This document shows positions 10,237 through 19,445 of a DNA stretch of 64,000 bases, piece by piece. Each line of letters begins with the position of its first letter. The first letter of the stretch is position 1. The stretch lies in the NCBI GenBank assembly GCA_040384265.1, contig JAZKJM010000006.1, positions 1 to 64,000 of the forward strand. The letters are read 5' to 3'. This stretch comes from Pseudomonadota bacterium. Its GTDB lineage: Bacteria; Pseudomonadota; Alphaproteobacteria; Rickettsiales; UBA3002. A model generated the notes under the pieces. The model was given only the letters and a program-made list of their open reading frames with translations. It did not search any database and was not told where the DNA came from. The translations under genes were made by a program, and so were the position numbers.

Positions 10237-11619
10237 TTAGAGCCGATTGTTTTGCCCGGCTGTTGCAGCTGCGTCACGCGCGCGGGCGCCCGTCCCCCGC
10301 GCATCGGGGTAAAGTCCCGCCATACCAACGATGGGTTCGAGGGCGAGATAGGCCCGGTTGAGCTCTTCGACCAGTTGCGGGTCACGCAAGTCATCAAAGG
10401 TGAGTCGATCACGGTAATGGGTGGTCACCCATTGCTCTAACAAGTCATAGGTTTCATCGGTGAGAATGACCCCCGGATGCATCGCCTCTTCTTGTTCCGG
10501 ATTCAGAACAATGCGTAAACGCAGGCATGCCGGGCCACCCCCATTACGCATGCTCTCGCGCACGTCAAGGTAGTGGACCTCATGCAACACCCCTTCCTCG
10601 ACCAATCGCTCAATCACTGCCCGTGCCCCTGCATGTTGCGCACATTCGGCAGGTGCCACCAGCGCGTAACGCCCCCCCTCCAGCGCAAGCAACTGGGAGT
10701 TGAAAAGATAGGTCGCAACCGCATCCGCTACCGAAAGTTCTTGGGATCTTATTTCCCGATATAGGAATCCCGGACGCGTTGCAGCCATTTTCCGTAACTC
10801 TTCTTGATGCTCAGGAACAAAAGCCTCCGCATGAACGATCATGAGGTTGGTGGTATTCATGGCAATAACATCATTGTGAAAAACCCCCTGATCGATCGCC
10901 GCGGGCGATTGTTTCAAATAGAGGCAATGTTCCCTTTTAATACCATGGAGTCGCGATACACTTTCACTTGCAAGCAATTTTTGCCTAGCTGGCATTAAAA
11001 GAGATTTAATAGTTTTTTCATGACTTTTTCCATAGACAAAAATATGTGTCCCAATGGAATTATTTTCCGAGCATATTCTCATATGGTTAGCTGCTCCTTC
11101 ATCGCCAAATTCATCGGTCGATGGAAGTGCATTATGAATAGAAAATAATTTATCATTATGGAAAATATTTTGAAGCAATTTTTTGCTGAATTCCGTCTCA
11201 ATGCTGCGATGGTAGTGGCTCACAAGGTTTGCGGGCGTCAGGTGAAGGCAATTATTATGAGTATCCGTAGCGGGGGTCACCGTGGCAGCATTAGCCGCCC
11301 ACATGAAGGACGAAGAATAGACCGAAGCAAGCAGCCCCGGCGCCTCCTTCGCAGCTGTGGATAAGATGGTGGCGACATCCCCCGTGAAGCCAAGGCGGGT
11401 CAGCTCACTTAGCCGCGGCCGGTAATGCGGCGGCAGGAAGGCCTGTGGCACCCCAAGGTTGCGTACAAAGCGCATCTTTTGAAGCCCCTGCAGCGCCGCA
11501 AGCCGCGGGTTAGAGGGCGCCCCGGCGTTCTGTGCGGCCGCCAGGTTGCCCATTGCCAAACCAGCATAATTATGGGTCGGGCCAACCAATCCATCAAATT
11601 GCCATTCACGTGCTTGCAT
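10237..11619 (-). CDS. astB: N-succinylarginine dihydrolase AstB
   Basis: AstB converts N2-succinylarginine to N2-succinylornithine, 2 ammonia and CO2, the second step of arginine catabolism by the succinyltransferase (AST) route. The 460 residues begin REWQFDGLVGPTHNYAGLAMGN, an AstB hallmark. The catalytic Cys is in RNGGGPACLRLRI near the C terminus. About 25 extra residues (YPDARGTGARARDAAATAG) follow the normal end. The stretch 10800-11200 is less GC-rich than the flanks. It is the last gene of the AST operon, starting 3 nt after astD. Confidence 0.95.
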   Translation of the reverse strand: MQAREWQFDGLVGPTHNYAGLAMGNLAAAQNAGAPSNPRLAALQGLQKMRFVRNLGVPQAFLPPHYRPRLSELTRLGFTGDVATILSTAAKEAPGLLASVYSSSFMWAANAATVTPATDTHNNCLHLTPANLVSHYHRSIETEFSKKLLQNIFHNDKLFSIHNALPSTDEFGDEGAANHMRICSENNSIGTHIFVYGKSHEKTIKSLLMPARQKLLASESVSRLHGIKREHCLYLKQSPAAIDQGVFHNDVIAMNTTNLMIVHAEAFVPEHQEELRKMAATRPGFLYREIRSQELSVADAVATYLFNSQLLALEGGRYALVAPAECAQHAGARAVIERLVEEGVLHEVHYLDVRESMRNGGGPACLRLRIVLNPEQEEAMHPGVILTDETYDLLEQWVTTHYRDRLTFDDLRDPQLVEELNRAYLALEPIVGMAGLYPDARGTGARARDAAATAGQNNRL

Positions 11620-11622
11620 AGA

Positions 11623-13080
11623 TTATCCTATTGTCATTCCTGGTGGAAGTTGCTCGGGAAGGGTTAGCGCTCCCACTTCAACCGACGCCACCGGATAGGC
11701 ACAATAGTCTGCTGCATAAAAACCCGCTGGTCGGTGGTTTCCGCTAATCCCGACCCCGCCGAACGGGCCTGCGCCGGATGCACCGGTCGTTTGTCGGTTC
11801 CAATTGATTAATCCGGCCCGAATTTCATGGCTAAGTAACTGAAACAGTGCAGGATCGTCGCATAAAATTGCCGCGCTCAACCCAAAGCGAGTGCTGTTAG
11901 CAAGCTCGACGGCCTCCCTGTGGTTTTCCACCATGTATATTTGTAAAATTGGGCCAAAGTATTCCTTATCCGGAACATTCTTGATCCCCGTCATATCGAT
12001 GATGCAGGGCGATAAAAACGGTAGTCCGGGACGGGGTGCTTCCATCCGCAACAGCACCTTTCCACCGAGGGCCTCCAAGGTCGCCTGCGCCTCTAAAAGA
12101 CGGGCAGCCTCACCCATGGAAATCACCGGCCCCATGAAGGCAAGCGGCGTCTCGTCATATGCCCCAACACGAAGGCTGGCTGCCGATTTTACCAATAGTT
12201 CTACGAATGCATCGCGCTGCTGCCAGGGCGGCAAAATCAAGCGGCGGGCACAGGTGCAGCGCTGCCCGGTACCGGTAAACGCCGAAAGCAATGTCTCATG
12301 CACCGCGGCCCGAATATCCGAAACCTCATCCACAATCAGTGGGTTATTCCCTCCCATTTCCAGCGCCAGCATCACTTGCGGGCGCCCGGCAAACTGGCGG
12401 TGAATGGCCTCCCCCGTTGTGGTGGAGCCGGTAAACAGCACCCCATCGACCTCCGCGGCTGCCAAGGCGATCCCGGTCTCCCGCTCGCCCTGTACCAGAT
12501 TTAGTACCCCCGGCGGCAACCCGGCAGCATGCCATTGGCGCACCACCCATTCCCCTACCAGCGGCGTATGCTCACTGGGTTTGAAGACCACTGTATTTCC
12601 TGCCAAAAGTGCTGGCATAATATGCCCGTTGGGCAAGTGCGCCGGGAAATTATAGGGGCCGAACACCGCCATGACCCCGTGGGCACGATGATGCACCACC
12701 GCCGTGCCCCCCGGTGCCGGGCGGGACGCTGTGCCCGTGCGCTGCGCATATGCTTCCACCGCAAAACCCAACTTTGCCACCACGGCAGCCGCTTCGGAGG
12801 CGGCATCCCACATGGCCTTGCCAGTTTCTTTCGCAATAACAATGGCTAATTCTTCCTGAGCCGCCATCACTTGTGCCTTAAATTGCTCCAAAATCGCCAG
12901 TCGTTCCGCATATGGAATTTTCCGCCATCCATCGAAGGCTGCGCGGGCGGCGGTAACGGCTTCGGCCACCACTTTCTCCCCTGCTGCGGCCCCTTCCCAC
13001 AAGGCTTGCCCGGTGGCGGGGTTCAGCGAGGTGAAGCGGTGGGTTCCCTCATCCACCCATAACCCATTGATATAATGCAT
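11623..13080 (-). CDS. astD: N-succinylglutamate 5-semialdehyde dehydrogenase AstD
   Basis: AstD oxidises succinylglutamate semialdehyde to succinylglutamate with NAD, step four of the AST pathway. The 485-residue product has the aldehyde dehydrogenase fold. GPYNFPAHLPNGHIMPALLA holds the cofactor-site motif, VLFTGSTTTGE closes it, the general-base Glu is in LALEMGGNNPLIV, and the catalytic Cys is in GTGQRCTCARRLI. These are the AstD versions of the motifs. The gene lies between astA and astB. Confidence 0.95.
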   Translation of the reverse strand: MHYINGLWVDEGTHRFTSLNPATGQALWEGAAAGEKVVAEAVTAARAAFDGWRKIPYAERLAILEQFKAQVMAAQEELAIVIAKETGKAMWDAASEAAAVVAKLGFAVEAYAQRTGTASRPAPGGTAVVHHRAHGVMAVFGPYNFPAHLPNGHIMPALLAGNTVVFKPSEHTPLVGEWVVRQWHAAGLPPGVLNLVQGERETGIALAAAEVDGVLFTGSTTTGEAIHRQFAGRPQVMLALEMGGNNPLIVDEVSDIRAAVHETLLSAFTGTGQRCTCARRLILPPWQQRDAFVELLVKSAASLRVGAYDETPLAFMGPVISMGEAARLLEAQATLEALGGKVLLRMEAPRPGLPFLSPCIIDMTGIKNVPDKEYFGPILQIYMVENHREAVELANSTRFGLSAAILCDDPALFQLLSHEIRAGLINWNRQTTGASGAGPFGGVGISGNHRPAGFYAADYCAYPVASVEVGALTLPEQLPPGMTIG

Positions 13081-13104
13081 ATGAACTCCCTTTTATCGCC
13101 AGCG

Positions 13105-14121
13105 CTAAACGGGGTAATAGCGCACCATATCCCCCATCGCCACCCCCGCCCGGCGCGCAAGCCGGGGGGTGATATGCAGCCCCTGCGGCAGTACTGCAAT
13201 CCGTCCGACCGCACAGCGGAAATTCTCGAACCCATTGTTACTGAGCATGAATTTCTCGGTTTCCTCTGGCAACTCATCAATCGTACAGATCGGTGCAAGG
13301 GCGGCGGCGGCGACCACATGGATCGCATCCCGCTCGGCAATCAGGGTGGGGCCACCATCAAAAATATCGATATAACCGTTATATTTGAATCCCTGCCGCT
13401 CCAACATCGCCTTCGCCGGTTCGGACGCCGCGTTCACCTGCCCCACCACCTGCTGCGCGGATTTTGGTAACAGGCTGAGATAAACCGGATATTTTGGCAT
13501 GAGGTCATTAATGAACTGGTTGCCCTGGGTGGCGTTAATATAGTCCGCCTTAGCAAAATTCATCTGGAAGAAGCGCTTTGGCAACGCATTGTAAAATGGT
13601 GCATTTCCGTCCACATCATGGACCCCACGCATTTCGGCGATCACCTGCTCGGCAAAATAATGCGGATGGGCGGCGATGAAAAGAAACCGCGCCAGCGAAA
13701 TCATCTTTCCCAAACGGTCGCGGCGGTAAGATGGCTCTAAAAACAACGCCCCCACTTCTGTCGCACCGGTCAGGTCGTTGGTGACCTGCAGCATGGTTTG
13801 TTTTGAAAATATGTCTAATTGGGTGGATGTTTGGGTGATTGTTGTCAATTTATACGAATAAAACGGCTGGGTAAGACCTATTCTGGACTTGATACCGCAT
13901 GTTCCGGCGATGTGGCCGCCATTTTCGCTGTCTTCCAGCACGAAAAAGAAGCTTTCCTCACCCGGTTTCGGGTATGAACCGGCAAAACTACTCACCGATG
14001 CTTCGATTTTTTCACGCAGCACCGCTTCATCCGGCGGCAGGGAGGTCATGCCGAACCCGGCCTGCCGGGCAATCGCAAGAACGGCAGCATGATCATGGAT
14101 GCTAGCAGGGCGAAGAAACAT
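13105..14121 (-). CDS. astA: Arginine N-succinyltransferase AstA
   Basis: AstA transfers succinyl from succinyl-CoA to the alpha-amino group of arginine and commits it to the AST pathway. The 338-residue sequence matches family length. It begins LRPASIHDHAAVLAIARQAGFGMTSLP, with the AstA core GALFLEPSYRRDRLGKMISLARFLFIA and the conserved EMRGVHDVDGNAPFYNAL. A single gene is present, as in enterobacteria, not the AruF/AruG pair of Pseudomonas. Confidence 0.95.
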   Translation of the reverse strand: MFLRPASIHDHAAVLAIARQAGFGMTSLPPDEAVLREKIEASVSSFAGSYPKPGEESFFFVLEDSENGGHIAGTCGIKSRIGLTQPFYSYKLTTITQTSTQLDIFSKQTMLQVTNDLTGATEVGALFLEPSYRRDRLGKMISLARFLFIAAHPHYFAEQVIAEMRGVHDVDGNAPFYNALPKRFFQMNFAKADYINATQGNQFINDLMPKYPVYLSLLPKSAQQVVGQVNAASEPAKAMLERQGFKYNGYIDIFDGGPTLIAERDAIHVVAAAALAPICTIDELPEETEKFMLSNNGFENFRCAVGRIAVLPQGLHITPRLARRAGVAMGDMVRYYPV

Positions 14122-14166
14122 ACGTTAACTCCCTCATTTATCGTATAGATATATCACATCCGCCGG

Positions 14167-15390
14167 TCACTGGCTAGGGATGTTAAGCTCCCCCTTTGCC
14201 AGTCGCATCAGTAGCAAGGCAGAAAGCTGTGCGCGCTCCACGAAGGAGTCGAGATAGGCGATTTCCTGCGCCGAATGAATATGGGCGCCGCGCACGCCGA
14301 GCGTATCGACGTTGGGAAGCCCGTATTTCCAAAGGTTATTGCCATCGCAACAGCCGCCGGAGGGCTTCACGGCGAGGGTGAGGCCCAGTTCACGCCCGCA
14401 GGCCAGCACCATATCGAAAATAGCCTGGATTTTTGGAGCCAATGGCTTCGGTTGGCGAGTGAATTGGCCATTAATTTCGGCTCCGTAACCTTCTCGTGCG
14501 CGGATGGGTGCAAGGATGGTGTGCAGGGCCTCCATCACCCATGCCTCGTCGGCAGGCTGGGCGGTGCGCACGTTGCAGCGCAGGATCGCCAGTTCAGGTA
14601 CGACATTAAGTGCGCCGCCACCCTCGATCTTTCCGGGGTTGATGGTGACGCCTTCGCGTTGCCCATTCAGTGCAAACACCGCCTGGGTGATTTCGGCGGC
14701 GGCGACGATGGCATTGCGCCCATCGCCGGGGTTGCGCCCGGCATGGGCGGCGCGGCCACGAACGACAATGCTGAAATTGCCGCTGCCCTTGCGTGCACCA
14801 GCAAGGGTGCCATCCGCGAGCGCAGGTTCGTAGACGAGGCCGAGATGTTTGCCCACCGCCGCGCGCTTGAGCAGCGGGTCGGACGCGACAGAACCGATTT
14901 CCTCATCCGGATTCAGCAGCACCTGCCAGCCCAGCTGCCCGGCCCACGGGCTTTGCTCCAGCGCGAGCAGCGCATGCAGCATCACGGCAAGGCCGCCTTT
15001 AAGATCGGCAACGCCGGGCCCATGCAGCACGGAATCATCCCTTTTCTTTGATACTTGAAAGGGATGGTCGATGCCATACACCGTATCCATATGGCCGACG
15101 AGCAGCACTTGCAGCGGCGCATATGGGTGCTTGACGATGCTTAACGCCTCCGCCATCGGCACGTCGACCGTTTCGCCAAGCGCATTGATCTGGGTAATGG
15201 GCGATAAGGCGATGACCTCGGCCACACCGCCCAGCGGCGCAAACGCCTCGGCCAGCGCTGCACGCATCGTTCGTAGCCCCACAAGATTATAACTACCGGA
15301 ATTAATCGCCGCCCATTGCTCGGTCAGGCCGATCATCGTCGTGGATTGCCCGGCAACCCAGTCGAGAACCTTCCTGAGGGCTGGATCCAT
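14167..15390 (-). CDS. M20-family metallohydrolase in the AST operon, candidate succinylglutamate desuccinylase
   Basis: A 407-residue zinc amidohydrolase of the ArgE/DapE/carboxypeptidase G2 family (M20). Visible metal and catalytic residues: H and D in GHMDTVYG, D in GPGVADLKGG, the Glu pair in NPDEEIGS, D in GGCCDGNN, and a C-terminal His in GAHIHSAQE. The Leu/Gly-rich dimerisation domain lies between. It overlaps the astC/argD stop by one base and precedes astA, so it is part of the operon. No astE is present here. I infer that it removes succinate from succinylglutamate; an acetyl-amino acid deacylase is the alternative. Confidence 0.85.
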   Translation of the reverse strand: MDPALRKVLDWVAGQSTTMIGLTEQWAAINSGSYNLVGLRTMRAALAEAFAPLGGVAEVIALSPITQINALGETVDVPMAEALSIVKHPYAPLQVLLVGHMDTVYGIDHPFQVSKKRDDSVLHGPGVADLKGGLAVMLHALLALEQSPWAGQLGWQVLLNPDEEIGSVASDPLLKRAAVGKHLGLVYEPALADGTLAGARKGSGNFSIVVRGRAAHAGRNPGDGRNAIVAAAEITQAVFALNGQREGVTINPGKIEGGGALNVVPELAILRCNVRTAQPADEAWVMEALHTILAPIRAREGYGAEINGQFTRQPKPLAPKIQAIFDMVLACGRELGLTLAVKPSGGCCDGNNLWKYGLPNVDTLGVRGAHIHSAQEIAYLDSFVERAQLSALLLMRLAKGELNIPSQ

Positions 15391-16652
15391 CAGCTGGCGC
15401 TGGCTTTCTGGGCCTGCAGCGCCGTTTTCAGGCGGGCAAGACCCGTTTTCAGCTCCGCATCACTAATCGTAAGCGGCGGCAGGAAGCGCATCACATTCGG
15501 CCCGGCGACCAACACCAGCACACCATGGCGGCGCGCCAGCTCGGAAATATCGCCGGATTTACCGGCATATGCCGCCGTCAGCTCCGCCCCGATCATCAAC
15601 CCGCGGCCACGGATTTCGCTGAACATCTGAAGATCCGCATTGATCGCCGCAAGCCCCTCGCGCAACAGAGCGGCCTTGCTGGCAACCCCGACCAGAATAT
15701 CCGCCCGCGCCAGTTTGGTGACCGACGCCAGCGCCACCGCCGACATGACCGGATTGCCGCCAAACGTGGTGCCATGGGTGCCAAATTGCAGGGTTTGCGC
15801 CGCTTTTGCACCGACCAGCATCGCTCCAATCGGCAAGCCACCGCCGAGCGCTTTGGCCAGCGTCACCACATCGGGCACAATCTCATCCTGCGTATGGGCG
15901 AACACGGTGCCGGTGCGGCTGAGCCCGGCCTGAATTTCATCGACCACCAGCAGCGCGCCGACCGTGTCGCACAGCGCCCGCAAATGCTTGAGGAAGCCCG
16001 GTTTGGCAGGCATCACCCCGCCCTCGCCCTGCACCGGCTCGACAAAAATCGCGCAGGTGTTTTCATCGACCAGCGCGGTGATCGCGGCTTCATCATTAAA
16101 CGTATCGCAATAAATAAATCCACCGGGCATCGGCTCGAAACCGATATGGTATTTCGGCTGGGCGGTGAGTGTCACCGTCGCCAGCGTGCGGCCATGGAAG
16201 GAGCCGTTGAAGCTGATAATATTGCGCTGGGCGGGCGGTTTGCCCTGATCAGCCGCATATTTACGCACCAGCTTGATCGCCGCCTCGTTCGCCTCCGCGC
16301 CGGAATTGCATAGGAACACGCGCTCGGCAAACGGCGCCAGCTCCACCAGCGCTTCCGCCAGCCGGATCGGCGGCTCGGTGAAAAACACGTTGCTGGTATG
16401 CCAGAGCTTGCGCGACTGGGCATCGAGCGCCGCCAGCAAATCCGGGTCCTGGTGGCCCAGCGAACAGACGGCAATGCCCGCGCCAAGGTCGATATAATCA
16501 TTGCCATCCATATCCCACACCGTCGCGCCCACCCCGCGGTCGAGGATCATCTCGCGCGGTTTATAGTTGGGGGTGTAATAGGCCTTCCCTTTAGCGATCA
16601 ATTCGGCAGAAAGCGGGCCGGGAGTATGGGTGGCGGCAGGCAGGTCGGACAT
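15390..16652 (-). CDS. astC: Acetyl/succinylornithine aminotransferase (AstC/ArgD family)
   Basis: A PLP-dependent class III aminotransferase, 420 residues. It has the family motifs GAGIAVCSLGHQDP, FCNSGAEANEAAIKL-like FLCNSGAEANEAA, FNGSFHGRT, LLVVDEIQAGLSRTG, and the PLP lysine in TLAKALGGGLPIGAML. ArgD (biosynthesis) and AstC (catabolism) cannot be separated by sequence alone. Its place as first gene of the astA-astD-astB operon favours the succinylornithine role. The ORF is open further upstream to 16739; MSDLPAATH at 16652 fits family length best. Confidence 0.9.
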   Translation of the reverse strand: MSDLPAATHTPGPLSAELIAKGKAYYTPNYKPREMILDRGVGATVWDMDGNDYIDLGAGIAVCSLGHQDPDLLAALDAQSRKLWHTSNVFFTEPPIRLAEALVELAPFAERVFLCNSGAEANEAAIKLVRKYAADQGKPPAQRNIISFNGSFHGRTLATVTLTAQPKYHIGFEPMPGGFIYCDTFNDEAAITALVDENTCAIFVEPVQGEGGVMPAKPGFLKHLRALCDTVGALLVVDEIQAGLSRTGTVFAHTQDEIVPDVVTLAKALGGGLPIGAMLVGAKAAQTLQFGTHGTTFGGNPVMSAVALASVTKLARADILVGVASKAALLREGLAAINADLQMFSEIRGRGLMIGAELTAAYAGKSGDISELARRHGVLVLVAGPNVMRFLPPLTISDAELKTGLARLKTALQAQKASAS

Positions 16653-16747
16653 GGTATGGACTTTCTTGGCGTGTATTTTCTTCTTCCATTTACTCATATT
16701 CCTGCGCACAACGCAAATGAACCGCATGCAATGCACCAAAGATTCCG

Positions 16748-17029
16748 ATGAATGTGACCACGAAACACCTGATTATCTACGGCTATGTCCAAGGCGTCGG
16801 CTACCGCGCCTGGGTGATCGAGGGCGCACGTCGGCTGGGCCTCACCGGCTGGGTGCGTAACCGCGCGGAAGGCACGGTGGAAGCCGTTTTTGTTGGCAAG
16901 CGCGCGGCTGTGTTGCGGATGGTCGAGGCCTGCCGTCAGGGGCCAGATCGGGCCCGGGTGACCGGGGTCGACAGCATCGACTGGATTGGCGATGTCCCCA
17001 CCGATTTCCGCCAACTGCCGACGGATTAA
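16748..17029 (+). CDS. acyP: Acylphosphatase
   Basis: A 93-residue acylphosphatase, which hydrolyses carboxyl-phosphate anhydrides in the cytoplasm. The signature IYGYVQGVGYRAW carries the phosphate-binding R20, and GWVRNRAEGTVE carries the catalytic N38. The end (SIDWIGDVPTDFRQLPTD) is normal for the family. It is divergent from the AST operon and its last 4 bases overlap the convergent lipB. Confidence 0.95.
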   Translation: MNVTTKHLIIYGYVQGVGYRAWVIEGARRLGLTGWVRNRAEGTVEAVFVGKRAAVLRMVEACRQGPDRARVTGVDSIDWIGDVPTDFRQLPTD

Positions 17030-17655
17030 GCAAACACCCGCGAAAAATTGTCGCGCAGCGCCGCACGCGCCTGTTCCATGGTCACCGCCTGCCCCAGCGC
17101 CTGCAGCGAGGTGACGCCGAACTCGCGGATGCCACACGGCACAATCCCCGCATAATGGCGAAGGTCCGGCTGCACATTGAGCGCGATGCCGTGGCTGGTC
17201 ACCCATTTTTGCACCCGCACGCCCAGAGCGGCAATCTTTGCCTCGCCGCGCGGCGTCTGCACCCAGACCCCCACCCGGCCCGGGCGGATGAACCCCTCGA
17301 TGCCGAACCCTTCCAGCGTCAGGATGATCCAGCGTTCGAGGTCGCGCACATAGGCCCGCAAGTCCGGCCCGGCGGGGCCTGCATGGCGTTTCAGGTCACG
17401 CATCAGGTACACAATTTGCTGGCCCGGCCCATGATAGGTCACCTGCCCGCCGCGCCCGGTTTCGTACGTGGGAATGCCGCCCGCACCCAGCACATCGGCC
17501 GCATTGGCGCTGGTGCCCAGCGTGTAAAGCGGCGGGTGCTCCACCATCCAGCCCAACTCCGGCGCGCGGCCCTGCTGCACCGCCGCCACGCGCGCCGCCA
17601 TCGCCGCCAGCGCCGCCGGATACTCCACAAAATCCGTTGCTACATCCCATTCCAT
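17026..17655 (-). CDS. lipB: Octanoyl-[ACP]:protein N-octanoyltransferase LipB
   Basis: LipB moves octanoate from acyl carrier protein to lipoyl domains, the first step of lipoate biosynthesis. The 209-residue form starting MEWDVATDFVEYPAA is preferred; the ORF extends upstream to 17730, but the extra residues do not look like the family. Motifs: ETGRGGQVTYHGPGQQIVY, catalytic Lys in EAKIAALGVRV, and catalytic Cys in AGIVPCGI. The HGIALNV signature is present. lipA is not in the window. Confidence 0.95.
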   Translation of the reverse strand: MEWDVATDFVEYPAALAAMAARVAAVQQGRAPELGWMVEHPPLYTLGTSANAADVLGAGGIPTYETGRGGQVTYHGPGQQIVYLMRDLKRHAGPAGPDLRAYVRDLERWIILTLEGFGIEGFIRPGRVGVWVQTPRGEAKIAALGVRVQKWVTSHGIALNVQPDLRHYAGIVPCGIREFGVTSLQALGQAVTMEQARAALRDNFSRVFA

Positions 17656-17880
17656 GCGCCCACCATCCTGCCTTCCCCCAGCCGATGCAAGCGCGAAGTG
17701 GGTGCCGGCAAGCAGCCCAATCTTAAACATGAACGGCCAGCAAGCAAACTAGACCTAAAAATCTGTTATCAAACGAGAAATAGATCATCAATTCTTCCAG
17801 TAAATCCCTTGGATGGCATAATTGTTGCTAGCAGCAGGGCGCACTATTTCTTTACCAACCCACCGCAAAGGAGTCACTCT

Positions 17881-19137
17881 ATGCGCCCGTATCTTCCTTA
17901 CCCCGTTACCGTCAATGACACCAATAAGGCCGATAGTATCGACATCACCGGTTATTCTACCGAAGCACATGGCAGCAGCGAAAATAATGCAATCGCGGTT
18001 TCTCAGGCTTCCAGCAACGACCTCTATGGCAGCACCGGCGAGGATACACTCTGGGGTGCCCATTCCAGCGGCAACTTTTATGGCGGCAACGGAGATGACC
18101 TGCTCTCGGCCTCCTATTTCAGCGGCAACCTCTATGGCGGAGCCGGAAAGGACGAAATCTATGGCGGGGCCAGAAGCGGGGAAGCCTCGCTTTCCCCGAC
18201 ATTCACCGGCAACATTTATGGCGGCACCGCAGATGACATCATCTCGACTCAATATGCCAACGGGAACTTCTACGGGGGAACCGGCAACGACCACGTCTCG
18301 GTTCAATCTGGCCAAACCCATCTTTACGGCGGAACTGGCAACGACTTCTTCAGCAGCGCTCAGGATTCCCACAGCACCACCACCGTCTATGGCGGGGCTG
18401 GAGACGACACATTCGTCAGCATACACGGCAATGCAACCATGTATGGCGGATCTGGAGACGACGAATTCCTCAGCATACATGGCAATGCGACCATGTATGG
18501 CGGCAGCGGCGATGACGAATTCACAAGCTACTACAACGGCGATCTAAAGCTCGTTGGCGGCAGCGGCGATGACTCGATCCGGGGCGGAGACGGCAACGAG
18601 CGGCTCTATGGCGGCGGCGACAACGACACCATCCAAGGGAATATAGGCAATGACCAGTTGATCGGCGGGGCGGGCGACGACAGCCTTATCGGCGGAGCGG
18701 GCAGCGACGCTCTCTATGGCCGCGATGGCAACGATGTTCTCAAAGGCGTCGAGTTGAGGTTCGGCTCGGCACCATTGAACTATGTAAACGGCGTCGACAA
18801 GCTCTATGGCGGTGCTGGGGACGACGTGCTCGATATGCGCTCAGCCGGCGGCAGTGGCCGTCTCTATGGCGGCGAAGGAAGCGATACCTTCATGTTTTCG
18901 GCCGGGCATAGCGCTTCTCTCGCGAGCGATGATCCTCTGAAGAACATTAGCGCCCACTACAAGGTTTATGACTTTAACGTCGCCGAGGACAAACTCAGCC
19001 TCGACACCACCACACCCAACGTCACCTTCACCGAAAGCGGTAATGCCGTGATCAGCAGCACCTATGGGGAGCAGCATAACACCGTGACGCTGGTGGGCAT
19101 TTCGCAAGAAGAGTGGAGCCATATCCAGTTCGTGTAA
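17881..19137 (+). CDS. RTX calcium-binding repeat protein 1
   Basis: A 418-residue protein with no Sec signal and many glycine-rich nonapeptides (GGxGxDxLx, for example GGAGDDTFVS, GGDGNERLYGG), which form a calcium-loaded parallel beta-roll. Such proteins normally leave by a type I secretion system using a C-terminal signal. The start at 17881 has AAGGAG ten bases upstream; upstream in-frame sequence overlaps lipB and is discarded. A 17-residue unit (SIHGNATMYGGSGDDEF) is duplicated at 18418 and 18469. The C terminus (TVTLVGISQEEWSHIQFV) resembles that of the second RTX protein. No hydrolase or toxin domain is seen. Confidence 0.85.
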   Translation: MRPYLPYPVTVNDTNKADSIDITGYSTEAHGSSENNAIAVSQASSNDLYGSTGEDTLWGAHSSGNFYGGNGDDLLSASYFSGNLYGGAGKDEIYGGARSGEASLSPTFTGNIYGGTADDIISTQYANGNFYGGTGNDHVSVQSGQTHLYGGTGNDFFSSAQDSHSTTTVYGGAGDDTFVSIHGNATMYGGSGDDEFLSIHGNATMYGGSGDDEFTSYYNGDLKLVGGSGDDSIRGGDGNERLYGGGDNDTIQGNIGNDQLIGGAGDDSLIGGAGSDALYGRDGNDVLKGVELRFGSAPLNYVNGVDKLYGGAGDDVLDMRSAGGSGRLYGGEGSDTFMFSAGHSASLASDDPLKNISAHYKVYDFNVAEDKLSLDTTTPNVTFTESGNAVISSTYGEQHNTVTLVGISQEEWSHIQFV

Positions 19138-19161
19138 CGATCCAGCATATTCACCAATGCG

Positions 19162-19189
19162 AGAGGGGGCTTAACGCCCCCTCTTTTTT
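19162..19189 (+). terminator. Intrinsic terminator of RTX gene 1
   Basis: A nine-pair stem AGAGGGGGC/GCCCCCTCT with a five-base loop, followed by TTTTT. It starts 24 bases after the stop of the first RTX gene. Confidence 0.9.
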
Positions 19190-19199
19190 GTCCGGCGAG

Positions 19200-19437
19200 C
19201 ATCTCCACCGCACCTTCTTCAATAAAATTATGAACCGTGAATTAATTTTTTAATTAATTTATTGCACGCCCGGAATTAACGTAAAAACATAAAATTACTT
19301 TATTATCAACAATGACAAATAAAATTTATGGCAATTTCATTAATATTTTTAATAAAATAATAAAATAATATTTGGCAAATAGTTAATTTTATGGCACTAA
19401 TCGGAAACCAAATACCGCACTGCCACATCTCACCATG
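19200..19437. other. AT-rich intergenic island upstream of RTX gene 2
   Basis: This 240-bp stretch is strikingly rich in A and T (runs such as AATTAATTTTTTAATTAATT and repeated AATAAAATAATAAAATAAT), in sharp contrast to the GC-rich genes on both sides. It contains no ORF. It probably holds the promoter of the second RTX gene and may be a target for a nucleoid-associated silencer. Many TATAAT-like hexamers occur, so I do not pick one. Confidence 0.6.
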
Positions 19438-19445
19438 GAGCCAGC

